Assembly (NCBI RefSeq): GCF_040616545.1
Contig: NZ_CP156688.1
Coordinates: forward strand, 248,001 to 312,000
Origin: Akkermansia muciniphila
Lineage (GTDB): Bacteria; Verrucomicrobiota; Verrucomicrobiia; Verrucomicrobiales; Akkermansiaceae
Length of the DNA stretch: 64,000 nt
Direction of reading: 5' to 3'
Shown: positions 1 through 9,114 of the stretch, piece by piece
Layout: every line of letters begins with the position of its first letter
Numbering within the stretch: position 1 is the first letter of the stretch
Translations under genes and position numbers: made by a program
Notes under the pieces: generated by a model
Seen by the model: the letters and a program-made list of their open reading frames with translations, nothing else
Database searches by the model: none
What the model was told of the DNA's origin: nothing

Positions 1-13
1 GGATAATATTCAT
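1..13 (-). CDS. Possible 5' end of a leftward gene, cut by window edge
   Basis: An ATG on the minus strand at 13-11 is preceded, six bases upstream, by an AGGGAG Shine-Dalgarno-like stretch. Only four codons lie inside the window, so no product can be named. This is a weak call based on start-site appearance alone. Confidence 0.22.
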
Positions 14-505
14 CCACATCTCCCTTTGCCACGCCTCATTTTCTCCGTTAAGAGAGCCTTCTCGCAAACGCACCTTATCCGACCAGGGGGAACAAACAAG
101 ATTTCATCTCCTTTACATGAAAATATCATCCTGTGAAATGCCGGACGGCTTATTATATCAGCGCTCCATGTCCGCGCGCATCAACCTTTTTGTTCATCCG
201 GCCCCCCATCAGGTATCATTTTACCCTGTGCAGACGGGACCATAGATAACGGAGATACTGAATTCATAGGGTTCCGGGCTGGGAAAATGGTCTAATGACC
301 GCTGGAATTTTCTATTTTTTATCTCCAACATCCCTACTTTGAGCTTGCACGGCCTTCCTCATTCCTGTACTTCACAAGGGATATAAAACCCATCCGGGCT
401 TTCCGGTGGATTCAGCCTGCCGCATGTTCTCCCGCACGATTGTTTGTCAAGGGTCCATGCAGCCGGACAAAAGCCCCTTCCTTTTATTTTCACTCCCCCG
501 AATAT
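14..505. other. Non-coding stretch, nothing recognised
   Basis: About 490 bases with no convincing coding frame, RNA gene or terminator. It is less GC-rich than the following gene and presumably carries the promoters for the secreted-protein gene at 506 and for any leftward gene starting near 13. No clear -35/-10 pair stood out. Confidence 0.4.
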
Positions 506-1318
506 ATGCGCCTTTTACCTGTCCTGACCATTACCTGCCTTCTCGGAAGCGTGTCTTTCGTCCACGGACAAACCCGCACCCCCGCCAAGCCGGAGCCTGC
601 CAAACCGGAACCGAATGCTCCGGCAGCCGATACCGTGGACAAGTCCCTTCCTCCCGCCTCCGTCAACGGCATCCGGTTCGTCCTTAAGGCGCCCATGTCC
701 CTGCCATCCCCCATTTACATGCCCATTGATCCCAAAAGGCTGGAAAAGGTGGAAATCCGCGCCGCCCTTCCCGGACGCCGCAGCGTATACCCCAAAAGCA
801 GGATCATCACCCTGTTCGGCGGCCTGGACCAGAAGGGCATGCCGACCAACAAGCTCGTCAGCAAACCCCTGCCGACCGACCTGGGCCCCAAAACCCTGGC
901 GCTGGTAGGAAAGAACAGCACCGGAGAGTTCACGCTGGATTTCATCAATGAGGCGGAGCTGCCGCTGAACTGCATTTACATCCAGAACCTGACCGGCCGT
1001 ACTTTCACCCTGGAGCTTCCCAAACCGCCGCAGGGCGAAAAGAGCGCCATTGAACTGCCCAGCAAATCCACTTACATTTTCGGCAAGGATTCCGCTGACA
1101 GCAAGGATTCCCGCACTACTCCCGCCAATCTGACGTACATGACCCGCTTGAAGAACGGCAAAGTCGTCAAGGTGAAGGACAGAGGCATGATGCTGATCAC
1201 CTATCCGGGACGGAAAGTGGTCATGATTATTTCCCCGGATTCCTCCGGACGCACCGTCGTTCTGACGGAGCTGATGATTTTCAAGGAAAAGCCGGTTTCC
1301 GCCTCTTCCGCCAAGTAG
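506..1318 (+). CDS. Secreted protein of unknown function
   Basis: A 270-residue protein whose family I do not recognise. The open frame extends upstream to 440, but the ATG at 506 is preferred because it begins a classic signal peptide (MRLLPVLTITCLLGSVSFVHG). A Pro/Ala/Lys-rich linker follows, then a mostly beta-rich body with many short hydrophobic segments and no visible catalytic motif. It is probably exported to the periplasm or outer membrane. It stands alone and ends about 100 bases before a strong intrinsic terminator. Function unassigned. Confidence 0.7.
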   Translation: MRLLPVLTITCLLGSVSFVHGQTRTPAKPEPAKPEPNAPAADTVDKSLPPASVNGIRFVLKAPMSLPSPIYMPIDPKRLEKVEIRAALPGRRSVYPKSRIITLFGGLDQKGMPTNKLVSKPLPTDLGPKTLALVGKNSTGEFTLDFINEAELPLNCIYIQNLTGRTFTLELPKPPQGEKSAIELPSKSTYIFGKDSADSKDSRTTPANLTYMTRLKNGKVVKVKDRGMMLITYPGRKVVMIISPDSSGRTVVLTELMIFKEKPVSASSAK

Positions 1319-1413
1319 CGGAGCAGGTCTTTTTCCCTCCCGGTTTTTCCCCAGATGCGGAAGGCCGGGATGAATAATCATTCAAGAGTCCGAGAGCATC
1401 CCGGACCAGTCGG

Positions 1414-1439
1414 AAAACGGGCGTCACAGCCCGTTTTTT
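1414..1439. terminator. Bidirectional intrinsic terminator
   Basis: The arms AAAACGGGC (1414-1422) and GCCCGTTTT (1429-1437) form a nine-pair stem with a six-base loop. A T run follows on the plus strand and the minus strand also reads into Ts, so it can end both the gene at 506 and the leftward HtrA pair. The rest of 1319-1692 holds only GC-rich sequence with no supported gene. Confidence 0.8.
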
Positions 1440-1692
1440 ATGCACTCCTCCAACCATTCTCCGGAATCCGAGCGTAAAAGACCGGGACGCTCCCCGGCGG
1501 GGAGTGAATGCTGATGCGCCTCCGGCAAAGCCGCCCGGCCGCTTTCCGTTCCGGGTAAAACGGCCATATTCCTGCGGGAACAGGAGCACGGCATGAAAGA
1601 ATCAGGCCTTTTCCGTCCACCGGATGACGGCGGAAAGAAGCCTTGACGCTCAGGAGCGCCCGGAAGCTTCATCCACAGGGAGCCACTCCAAC

Positions 1693-2865
1693 CTAATAGA
1701 CCTTGGGCACCAGTCCCTGGCGGCTCATCTTGTCTTCCACCTTGCGGCGGTTTTCTTCCAGACGGCGCGCGTCATAGGTATCATCCACCGGCTGGGCTTC
1801 CGGAATGTCCTCTCCGCGCCCGGCCTGGTACTGCTGTACCTGCGGAAGCACCCCTTCCACCAGTTCCCGGCATATCCAGGAGGGCAGAATGTAGGTTTCC
1901 GTACGTCCGGCGCGGCTGAGGGCCAGCCCTACAAATTTTCCGTTGACGTCAATGACCGGGCATCCGGCACGCTCCGGGAACAGGGTCATGTCCGACTGGA
2001 TGACCAGCGGGAATTCATCACGCTTCAGGCTCATGCGGTTGCCCATGGAGTTCATCATGTCCAGGCGTTTCTGGGGAAATTTCATCACCTTGGGCCGGGG
2101 GCCGGTGAGGAGTTTTCCTTCAATCACCTGATTTTGCCGCCTTACCTCCACGGGAACCGTTTCACCGGGGCTCACCCCGACCATGGCGGCGCGGATGGAG
2201 TACATGCCGTCCACCGGCTTTCCGTTCAGTTTCATCAGCAGGTCTCCGGCCAGCAGGCCGCTGCGGTGCGCGCCGCTTCCGGCTTCCACACCGCCGATCA
2301 TTACCCCCTCCCCATCCCAGCGGGGATCGGAAACGATGCCCAGATAGGGCTGGTCGTCCGCCCGCAAGCTGCGCTGCGCCACGGAGACCACGCCGAAGTC
2401 ACTGACATGCCCCGTAGGGGATACGGCTGCAATGACATCCCCTTCCTCCGCCTGGACATAGGAGTTCAGGTCAATGGGAGGAGCAGGAAGCCCCGGCACA
2501 TCCATCATCAGCAGGTCGTGTTCCGGAAGGGCAAAGAGTACCTTGGCGTCGTAAACCCGTCCGGAGGAGTCCACCAGCATAACCGGGCGCCGCTCCTTCT
2601 GAAGGTCGCTCAGCTTGGTAAGCACTTTTCCCTTCCCCACCACCGTTCCCAGGGCCACCTGGGTGTTGCCGGCTACCAGCGCCACCACGGACCGGCCCAC
2701 CGGACCGGCCACCTTGTCCCATTCCTGGAAGATTTCCTTGGCCTGGTTGTCAAGCACCGCCCTGTCCTCCGGGGCAATCATCTGCTCCGGGGGAAGTGGG
2801 GAGGCTATTTCCTGGCCACAGGCGGCGGACGCCGCCAAAGCCGCCCATAAATATTTCATCATCAT
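1693..2865 (-). CDS. Degenerate HtrA-like PDZ protein (likely pseudoprotease)
   Basis: A 390-residue secreted protein with an N-terminal signal (KYLWAALAASAACG), a trypsin-like domain (about residues 55-180), a PDZ domain (about 190-270) and a further beta-rich region. The fold is recognisable from VVGKGKVLTK and GLLAGDLLMKLNGKPV. The catalytic His position of HtrA (LTAAH) reads LTKLS here and no GxSGG serine motif is visible (RAGCPVID near the expected place), so proteolysis is unlikely. Its start overlaps the stop of the intact HtrA gene upstream (ATGATGATGA), which implies translational coupling and possibly a shared complex. Start may be any of three consecutive ATGs. Alternative: a Cys-dependent or substrate-binding protein. 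Confidence 0.75.
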   Translation of the reverse strand: MMMKYLWAALAASAACGQEIASPLPPEQMIAPEDRAVLDNQAKEIFQEWDKVAGPVGRSVVALVAGNTQVALGTVVGKGKVLTKLSDLQKERRPVMLVDSSGRVYDAKVLFALPEHDLLMMDVPGLPAPPIDLNSYVQAEEGDVIAAVSPTGHVSDFGVVSVAQRSLRADDQPYLGIVSDPRWDGEGVMIGGVEAGSGAHRSGLLAGDLLMKLNGKPVDGMYSIRAAMVGVSPGETVPVEVRRQNQVIEGKLLTGPRPKVMKFPQKRLDMMNSMGNRMSLKRDEFPLVIQSDMTLFPERAGCPVIDVNGKFVGLALSRAGRTETYILPSWICRELVEGVLPQVQQYQAGRGEDIPEAQPVDDTYDARRLEENRRKVEDKMSRQGLVPKVY

Positions 2866-3884
2866 CCCTGAGTCTCTTCTTCATGTTTCAGGCCGGACAT
2901 CAAATCTCCGCGCCTGCCGAATGTAAGGTCCGCCTTGTAGGCAGTTCCTTTCCTCACCACCACCACCGGAACAGTTTCCCCGGGGCGGTGCCTGCCCAGC
3001 TCACGGAGCATGTCCCGCACGGAACGCAGGCTCCGGCTGTCCATGTGGGTAATGACATCACCGGGCTTGATGCCCGCGGTATCCGCCGGGGAGTTCACCA
3101 CCACGTCCTGCACTACCACGCCGTCCACGCCCAGCACGTCCATCATGGCAAATCCCAGAACGGGAGATTCCGGGTCAGCCATGGGGTGAAGGCCAAGCTG
3201 GCCCCAGTGTTTCCCGGCAAGCAGGCTGTCCCAGTCCTTCCGGAACACGGAGACGGGAACATGGTTGTTGATTTTCAACATGGGGCCTATGGAGGAATGA
3301 ATGCCCACCAGCTTGCCGGACAAGTCAAAGAGGGGGCCGCCGGAGTCCCCGCCGATCAGCGTGCATTCCGAAATAAGGAAACGCTGCTTTCCGTCCGTGC
3401 ACAACCGTCCCATGCGGATGGGAGCACGGCGCTCCGGGTCAAATCCCTTGGAATGGCCCAGCGCCACCACAAAGTCACCTACATGCAGCCCGTCTGATTC
3501 CCCCAGCTCCACATGGGGATAGTTTCCGCCTCCGATGATTTGCACCATGGCGGCGTCCCGCGTAAAGTTGGCGCCCAGCACGCGGCCCTTGACCACGCGC
3601 CCGTCCGCAAAGACCACGCGCATGATTTCATCACCGCCCACCACGTGGGCCGCCGTTAAAATAAGGCCCTGCGGCGTGACGATCACCCCGCTACCCGTCT
3701 CCCCTCCGTCGGAAACCAGAGCCACCGTGGTAGCCGTGGCCCTGGAAGCCACCTCATGCACATGCTTCTGCAAATCCGCCATGGAAGAGACATTTCCCGC
3801 CAGGCTCATTCCCCCTAAAAACAGGGACATAAGCCCCCCAACGACCAAGTAATAAAAACTCGTCATCCTGAATGCTGATATCAT
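2862..3884 (-). CDS. HtrA/DegP-type periplasmic serine protease
   Basis: Serine endoprotease for misfolded envelope proteins. After a signal peptide (about residues 1-30) comes a trypsin-like domain with the full triad: His in LTAAH (residue 80), Asp in TRDAAM (110) and Ser in GGDSGGP (181). A single PDZ domain follows (about 230-320: SPADTAGIKPGDVITHMDSR). At about 340 residues with one PDZ it resembles DegS/HhoB-size members rather than two-PDZ DegP. The start at 3884 is chosen because it leaves a normal signal peptide; 3914 and 3866 are alternatives. The stop overlaps the start of the degenerate paralogue. It is divergent from the PBP gene. Confidence 0.86.
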   Translation of the reverse strand: MISAFRMTSFYYLVVGGLMSLFLGGMSLAGNVSSMADLQKHVHEVASRATATTVALVSDGGETGSGVIVTPQGLILTAAHVVGGDEIMRVVFADGRVVKGRVLGANFTRDAAMVQIIGGGNYPHVELGESDGLHVGDFVVALGHSKGFDPERRAPIRMGRLCTDGKQRFLISECTLIGGDSGGPLFDLSGKLVGIHSSIGPMLKINNHVPVSVFRKDWDSLLAGKHWGQLGLHPMADPESPVLGFAMMDVLGVDGVVVQDVVVNSPADTAGIKPGDVITHMDSRSLRSVRDMLRELGRHRPGETVPVVVVRKGTAYKADLTFGRRGDLMSGLKHEEETQG

Positions 3885-3981
3885 GAAATTACCGATAATC
3901 GTATGATAGGACATATCCTACCAGATAAACGTTTAAACCGATACAAATTTGTCTAACAATTGCGACATGGGGCCCTATCTT

Positions 3982-4010
3982 TTGCTTAGACCATCCCGGT
4001 TGTTTATGAT
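3982..4010 (+). promoter_or_regulatory. Putative sigma70-type promoter for the PBP gene
   Basis: TTGCTT at 3982-3987 and TATGAT at 4005-4010 are separated by exactly 17 bases. Transcription would start near 4017, leaving a leader of only about 10 bases before the ATG at 4026, with no good Shine-Dalgarno. A GTTTAAAC palindrome occurs both in this divergent region (about 3931) and at the gene start. Confidence 0.45.
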
Positions 4011-4025
4011 AAATTCCTCCCACGG

Positions 4026-6692
4026 ATGGGTTTAAACGACAAATCACGGAAACGAAATGCCGGCTCCTGGCGGGAACGCATCCAGGACGATGAAGCGGCT
4101 TCCCGTCCCCCAACGGAACGCAGGAAGAGGTCTGCCCCCCGCCCGTCCTATCCCGGCCTGCCGCCAGAGGCCCCCGGTCCGGCCGTGATTCCCGGGCCCA
4201 CCCGCAGAACCGGGAAATCCCGCGGCGGTTCTTCCCGGAATGATGCGCCGCCGCCCCGTCCGCGCCGCATTTCCCGGCCCGCACCGCCGGAGGAGTATGA
4301 TGACTACGATGAACCCGGAGAGGCCCCCCGCTCCGCACGCCCGGGAAGGCCGCGCAAGCCGCGTTTTACGATTTTCGGAGCCCTGCTCTTCGTCCTGTTG
4401 ATGCCGTTCCGCTTTATCGGCTCCCTGACGCGGAATATCCAGTGGTTCGTCAGATGGCCCCTGCGCATCCTGCTGGGGTGCTGCTTTGCGGGCATCGTGA
4501 TAGGCTCCATCCTGGTATTCCTGTACGGCACCATTTCCAACCGCTATGACATTTCCGAGGTCAAGAGCAATATTCCGGAACGCACGGTGATTCTGGACCG
4601 CAAGAACCGCACCATCGGCACCCTGCACGGGGAAAACCGCAAGCGCGTCTCCCTCCAAGAGGTTCCCCCCATTTTCATTGACGCCCTGATCCTGCGTGAA
4701 GATAACCGCTTTTACGACCACGGCGGCGTGGACTGGATAGGCGTTGGCCGCGCCTTCGCGCAGGTGCTCAAGCACAAGCGGGCCACGCAGGGGGCGTCCA
4801 CCCTCACCATGCAGCTTGCCAAAATCACGTACAACCACCAGGAGCGCAACCTGCACGCCAAGCTGACGGAAGTGGCGCTGGCAAAACGCATTGAAGCCAC
4901 TTACACGAAAGACGAGATTCTGGAGACCTATATCAACCGCATTTTCTGGGGCCATACCTTCCTGGGGATTGCGGCTGCGGCGCGCGGGTATTACGACAAG
5001 GAGCCGCGGGACCTTTCCCTGTCGGAGTGCGCCACCCTGGCCGGCATTATTTACGGCCCGAACGATTTCTCCCCCATCAAGCATCCGGAGGAAGCCAAGA
5101 AGGTGCGGGACATCGTCCTGGGCCTGCTGGAAAAGGAGGGGAAGATCACCCGGGTGCAGTATGAGGCGGCTCTGGCGGAACCAATCGTTACCCGGATGCC
5201 CCAGTCCCGGTCAGAGGAGAATTACGCCATGGGCCTGGTGCGCCGGGAGCTGGACGCCATTCTGGAGGAAGAAGATATCCGCCTGGGCGGCCTGGTGGTC
5301 CACACCACGCTGGACCTTGACCTGCAGAACGCCACGCTGGACGCCATCAACAAGCACATGGAAGCGCTGGAAGCGCGCAAGGATTTCAGGAAGCACCTGG
5401 CTTCCCTGCAAGCCAGGCGGGAGAAGAAGGGAATCCTCAAGAACAAGCTGACCACCAAGGCGGAATATGAAGCGGCCCTGGCCGCCTGGAAGGCGCTCCC
5501 CCCGGAACGGAAGGAAGGGACGCAGCCTCCCATGCCCAATTACATCCAGTCCGCCGCCGTAGTCATGGACAACGCCACCGGGGCGCTTCTCGCCGTCGTC
5601 GGCGGCCGGGATGCGGAGGAATCCAAGCTGAACCGCGCCATCCAGTCACGCAGGCAGACCGGCTCCCTGTTCAAGCCGTTCATTTACGCCACCTTTTTCC
5701 AGCAGGGCAATTCCGCGGATACCCGCATTTCCGACGACCGCATCGGCTATGGGGAGATACGCGGAGCCGCCAACTGGTCCCCCCGCAACTCGGACGGCAC
5801 GTACCGGGGCATGAAGCCGGCCTCCTTCGGCCTCATTCTTTCCCGCAACACCATGTCCGTACGCATCGGCAACCGGGCCGGATTGTCCAACGTCATCCAG
5901 TCCGCCCAGCTGGCGGGCTTCCACGGGAATATTTCCCGCACTCCGGCCCTTTACCTGGGCACGTGGGAAGCCTCTCCGCTGGACATCGCCAGCGCTTACA
6001 GCGTTTTTGCCAACGGCGGCGTACGCCCCACGCCGTATATCATTGACCACATTACGGATTCCAGGGGGCAGCCGCGCTTTGCCATCACCAGGAGCAAGCG
6101 CACCGTATACACCCAGCGGGCGGCCAATATCACTTCCTCCATCCTCCAGCAGGTCTGCAAACCCGGAGGCACGGCAGGCAGGATCACCACCCTGGGCTTC
6201 AAGCCCCCCTGCGGCGGCAAGACCGGGACCACGAACAATTACACGAACGCGTGGTTCGCCGGATATACTTCCAACCTCACGTGCAGCGTCTGGGTGGGCT
6301 TTGACTCCTCCACCAAGATTCTGGAAAAAGGGTACGGCGGCACATTGGCCCTGCCCGTCTGGGTGGACATCATGCTGGCGGCCCAGAAGGAGGGCTACCC
6401 CGCCAACGCCATCCGAACCAGCCCCGGTTCGGAAGGCCAGGCCGTGCTCGTCTGCCGGGAGTCCAACCAACTGGCCCATTCCGGCTGCCAGTATGCCAAA
6501 ACGGCTTATTTTGAAACTTCCGCAGGCTACCATGCCCCCACCAAAATGTGTGAAAAGCACATCCCCATGGCGGAGCCGGATACGGAGGAGAATATTCCCT
6601 TTGCGGAGCCGCTTGACGGCAGTGATGATAATATCCCCCTGGCCGAGCCCGTGGAAGAGACGGACGGCATCCCCTACGCCACCCCCATCTGA
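4026..6692 (+). CDS. mrcA: Class A penicillin-binding protein (PBP1A type)
   Basis: Bifunctional peptidoglycan synthase of the inner membrane. The first 115 residues are a basic, Pro/Arg-rich cytoplasmic tail. Hydrophobic segments follow, the main one at about 143-167. The GT51 glycosyltransferase domain has the catalytic Glu in REDNRFYDHGG (Glu225), GASTLTMQLAK and KRIEATYTKDEILETYINR. The transpeptidase domain has SLFK with nucleophile Ser547, an SRN motif and KTGTTN (Lys732). The C-terminal 40 residues repeat an acidic motif of type IPxAEP four times. Length 888 is typical to slightly long. It is divergent from htrA and 17 bases before rmuC. Assignment is firm; the role of the tails is unknown. 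Confidence 0.95.
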   Translation: MGLNDKSRKRNAGSWRERIQDDEAASRPPTERRKRSAPRPSYPGLPPEAPGPAVIPGPTRRTGKSRGGSSRNDAPPPRPRRISRPAPPEEYDDYDEPGEAPRSARPGRPRKPRFTIFGALLFVLLMPFRFIGSLTRNIQWFVRWPLRILLGCCFAGIVIGSILVFLYGTISNRYDISEVKSNIPERTVILDRKNRTIGTLHGENRKRVSLQEVPPIFIDALILREDNRFYDHGGVDWIGVGRAFAQVLKHKRATQGASTLTMQLAKITYNHQERNLHAKLTEVALAKRIEATYTKDEILETYINRIFWGHTFLGIAAAARGYYDKEPRDLSLSECATLAGIIYGPNDFSPIKHPEEAKKVRDIVLGLLEKEGKITRVQYEAALAEPIVTRMPQSRSEENYAMGLVRRELDAILEEEDIRLGGLVVHTTLDLDLQNATLDAINKHMEALEARKDFRKHLASLQARREKKGILKNKLTTKAEYEAALAAWKALPPERKEGTQPPMPNYIQSAAVVMDNATGALLAVVGGRDAEESKLNRAIQSRRQTGSLFKPFIYATFFQQGNSADTRISDDRIGYGEIRGAANWSPRNSDGTYRGMKPASFGLILSRNTMSVRIGNRAGLSNVIQSAQLAGFHGNISRTPALYLGTWEASPLDIASAYSVFANGGVRPTPYIIDHITDSRGQPRFAITRSKRTVYTQRAANITSSILQQVCKPGGTAGRITTLGFKPPCGGKTGTTNNYTNAWFAGYTSNLTCSVWVGFDSSTKILEKGYGGTLALPVWVDIMLAAQKEGYPANAIRTSPGSEGQAVLVCRESNQLAHSGCQYAKTAYFETSAGYHAPTKMCEKHIPMAEPDTEENIPFAEPLDGSDDNIPLAEPVEETDGIPYATPI

Positions 6693-6709
6693 ACTACCTT
6701 TTCCCTATC

Positions 6710-7960
6710 ATGAATTCCCCCCTGATCCCCTGGATTGCGGCCCTTCTGCTGCTGGCCGCCTGCGCGGTGCTGCTGGTTTTCCTGCTGCGCTACCGTGACC
6801 GCTCCGTCCGCCTGGAGGCGGAAGCCCGCTCCTGGCAGGAACGGGCGGAGGACAGAACCCAGATGCTCCACCGGGCGGAGGAGGTGCTCAAGGATTCCTT
6901 CGCGGGCATCAGCGCGGAGGTCCTGCGCAATTCGGAAAAACAATTCCTGAACCTGGCGGAAACCCGGCTTCAGAACCAGCGCCAGCAGGCCAACCATGAA
7001 CTGGAATCCCGCAAGCAGGCCATTGAGTCCATGCTGAAGCCGGTGAGCGAGTCCCTGAAACTCGTCCAGTCCCGGCTGGGAGAGATGGAGAAGGAGCGCG
7101 TGGGCGCCTATACGGACCTGAGAACGCAGATCCGCTATATCCTTTCCGGGAACGAGGCCCTGAAGAATGAAACCGCCAGGCTTTCCCAGGCCCTCCACCA
7201 CAACAGCGCGCGCGGCCAGTGGGGGGAACTCCAATTGCGCCGCGTGGTGGAACTGGCCGGAATGGTGGAGTACTGTGATTTCACCACGCAGGAAACCCGT
7301 TCCAGGGAAGAGGACCGGGTGCGCCCGGACATGGTAGTCCACCTGCCGGGAGGCCGTTCCATCATCATTGACGCGAAGGCGCCCATGACCTCCTACCTCA
7401 GCGCGGGACAGACGGACAGGCAGGAGGAGCGCCGCCAGTTGATGAGCCGCCATGCCGCAGACGTGAAAAGGCACCTCCAGCAGTTGAGCGCCAAGAATTA
7501 CTTTGCCCAGTTTTCCCCGTGCCCGGAATTCGTGATCATGTTCCTTCCGGGGGAGGCCTTTTTCCAGGCGGCGCTGGAAGCGGACCCCTCCCTGATTGAG
7601 TTCGGCGCGGAGAACAAGGTTATCCTCTCCACTCCTTCCACCCTGATCGCCCTGTTGAAAACCGTCGCGTACGGGTGGAAGCAGGAACAACTGGCGGACA
7701 ACGCCAAGAAAATCTCGGAGGCGGGAGCGGACCTGTTCAACACCTGCTCCATCCTCACGGGCCACTTTTCCTCCCTGGGCAAGAGCCTGAACCAAGCGGT
7801 GGCCCAGTATAACAAGACCGTCTCCTCCTTTGAGCACCGCTTCATTCCCCGGGCGCAGAGGCTGAAAAACCTGGGCGTCACGTCCACCAAGGATTTGCCC
7901 GGCAATCTGGAAGACATCACCTTACAGGCAAAATCCGCGGACATTTCTCCCCCTCTTTAA
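6710..7960 (+). CDS. rmuC: RmuC-family DNA recombination protein
   Basis: A 416-residue protein with an N-terminal membrane anchor (WIAALLLLAACAVLLVFLLR), a long coiled coil (about 30-130) and the RmuC core with a PD-(D/E)xK-like fold: ARGQWGELQLRRVVELAGM, VRPDMVVHLPGGRSIIIDAKAP and FLPGEAFFQAALE. RmuC limits inversions at short inverted repeats in E. coli; the exact reaction is not settled. It follows the PBP gene by 17 bases, suggesting co-transcription. It ends at the left edge of the AT-rich foreign segment, so its terminator may have been lost or replaced by the inverted repeat just downstream. Confidence 0.93.
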   Translation: MNSPLIPWIAALLLLAACAVLLVFLLRYRDRSVRLEAEARSWQERAEDRTQMLHRAEEVLKDSFAGISAEVLRNSEKQFLNLAETRLQNQRQQANHELESRKQAIESMLKPVSESLKLVQSRLGEMEKERVGAYTDLRTQIRYILSGNEALKNETARLSQALHHNSARGQWGELQLRRVVELAGMVEYCDFTTQETRSREEDRVRPDMVVHLPGGRSIIIDAKAPMTSYLSAGQTDRQEERRQLMSRHAADVKRHLQQLSAKNYFAQFSPCPEFVIMFLPGEAFFQAALEADPSLIEFGAENKVILSTPSTLIALLKTVAYGWKQEQLADNAKKISEAGADLFNTCSILTGHFSSLGKSLNQAVAQYNKTVSSFEHRFIPRAQRLKNLGVTSTKDLPGNLEDITLQAKSADISPPL

Positions 7961-7970
7961 ACCAACAAAT

Positions 7971-8019
7971 ATTTATTTCAGATTTTCATCGGTTTGACAT
8001 AACCGATTGAGAAATAAAA
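7971..8019. repeat. Nested inverted repeat at the left edge of the foreign segment
   Basis: Outer arms ATTTATTTC (7971-7979) and GAAATAAAA (8011-8019) enclose inner arms ATCGGTT (7988-7994) and AACCGAT (8001-8007). It could be a terminator for rmuC, or an end sequence of the former element. It overlaps a small leftward open frame. Confidence 0.45.
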
Positions 8020-8146
8020 TTTTAGCAGAGTTTTTGAATTTCAGAGGTAACGAGTTAGTAACCGTGCGTATTCCAGCGATTTGCGGTGCTGTACTGTCAA
8101 ATAACTCGGGGATAAAGACACGGAATTTCTTTGGCACTTCAAGCAT
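7973..8146 (-). CDS. Small open frame of 57 codons in the foreign segment
   Basis: A short leftward frame from ATG at 8146 to TAA at 7973, beginning MLEVPKKFRVFIPELF. It is not recognised. It lies downstream of the SDR gene in the same AT-rich block and may be a leftover piece of a longer gene. Nothing beyond an open frame supports it. Confidence 0.22.
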   Translation of the reverse strand: MLEVPKKFRVFIPELFDSTAPQIAGIRTVTNSLPLKFKNSAKILFLNRLCQTDENLK

Positions 8147-8218
8147 GTATTTCCCTTTTTTTATCTGGTAAACACTCCTCCTATGGAAAGAGCAAATAAG
8201 GCAACACTTTTTAGAGAT

Positions 8219-8401
8219 TTACTCTTTTTGTGAAGCAAAAAGGAAGAAATTTCTAAAAACCGCTTGCGGCTCGGTGTTGACGTTCCGCTCTTGGAATATA
8301 CCTTTGTGTTCAGATAAATAAAGGATTGCCCTTTCATTAGCCCGACTAACGCCAAAACCACGTGGTACGGGCAGGTATTCGTCTATCAGTAATTTAATCA
8401 C
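8219..8401 (-). CDS. Small open frame coupled to the SDR gene
   Basis: A 60-codon frame starting with GTG at 8401 that overlaps the SDR stop codon as GTGA, a layout typical of translational coupling. The product starts MIKLLIDEYLPVPRGFG and has no motif I recognise. It may be a real small protein or the surviving 5' end of a longer gene truncated when the element decayed. Confidence 0.35.
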   Translation of the reverse strand: MIKLLIDEYLPVPRGFGVSRANERAILYLSEHKGIFQERNVNTEPQAVFRNFFLFASQKE

Positions 8402-9114
8402 ATTTTATCATAAATGAAATTTGGCAGTCGTTTTAGAATCATAGCAACGAAACACCAGCGTTTAGTGATATATGCAACTCCTTTTTTTCGCCTGATAGCA
8501 CTATAAATTTGCTTTACAGCTTTATCAACATTTGCAACCCAAAACAGACCTTCACCTTTTGCCATATCTGTATTAACGAACCCTGGTCGTATATCCGTAA
8601 CAAATATTTGCGATTTTACTTTTTTTGCTTTCTTTCTTAATGCTTCCGCATAATTTATTTGATATGCTTTCGTAGCATTATACGAAGGAGCTTGCCATTC
8701 TCCTCGAAGCCCTGCAACGGAACTGATAACAACTAAATGTCCATATTTTTGCTTCTCGAAGAAATTAAATGTCCAATCTGCAATACTTGTAAATCCTGTT
8801 ACATTCACATCTATTGTTCTTTTTTCTATTTGAAAATCTAACGTTTTATTTATATCACCCGTTCCTGAACTGATAATAAGTAAATCCAATCCACCGAGTT
8901 CTTCAACCAATTTTTCTATAGCTTCTATCGCTCTTTCGGTATCTGCAACATCAAGTGTTTGGATATAATATTTTTCTGTATTTTCTGCTTTTAATTCATT
9001 AAGGAGTTCTGTACGCCTGCCTGTTATTCCAACCTCATAGTTATCATTTATTAGCGTTTTCGCCAATGCTTTTCCAATTCCTGAGGTTGCACCAATAATT
9101 ATTGCTTTCTTCAT
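8398..9114 (-). CDS. Short-chain dehydrogenase/reductase (SDR)
   Basis: A 238-residue classical SDR. The NAD(P)-binding motif is at residues 8-15 (GATSGIGK). A GRR near residue 32 suggests NADP(H) preference. The catalytic Ser is in VISSVAG and the YxxxK pair in SYNATKAY. PGFVNTDM is the usual segment after the active site. The substrate cannot be told. Codon use is AT-rich, quite unlike the flanking chromosome, so it is probably cargo of the mobile element remnant. It overlaps a 60-codon frame by four bases. Confidence 0.85.
   Translation of the reverse strand: MKKAIIIGATSGIGKALAKTLINDNYEVGITGRRTELLNELKAENTEKYYIQTLDVADTERAIEAIEKLVEELGGLDLLIISSGTGDINKTLDFQIEKRTIDVNVTGFTSIADWTFNFFEKQKYGHLVVISSVAGLRGEWQAPSYNATKAYQINYAEALRKKAKKVKSQIFVTDIRPGFVNTDMAKGEGLFWVANVDKAVKQIYSAIRRKKGVAYITKRWCFVAMILKRLPNFIYDKM

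Noticed and set aside
1424-1672. Minus-strand frames in the gap after the first secreted protein
   Set aside because: They run into the bidirectional terminator and encode no plausible protein.
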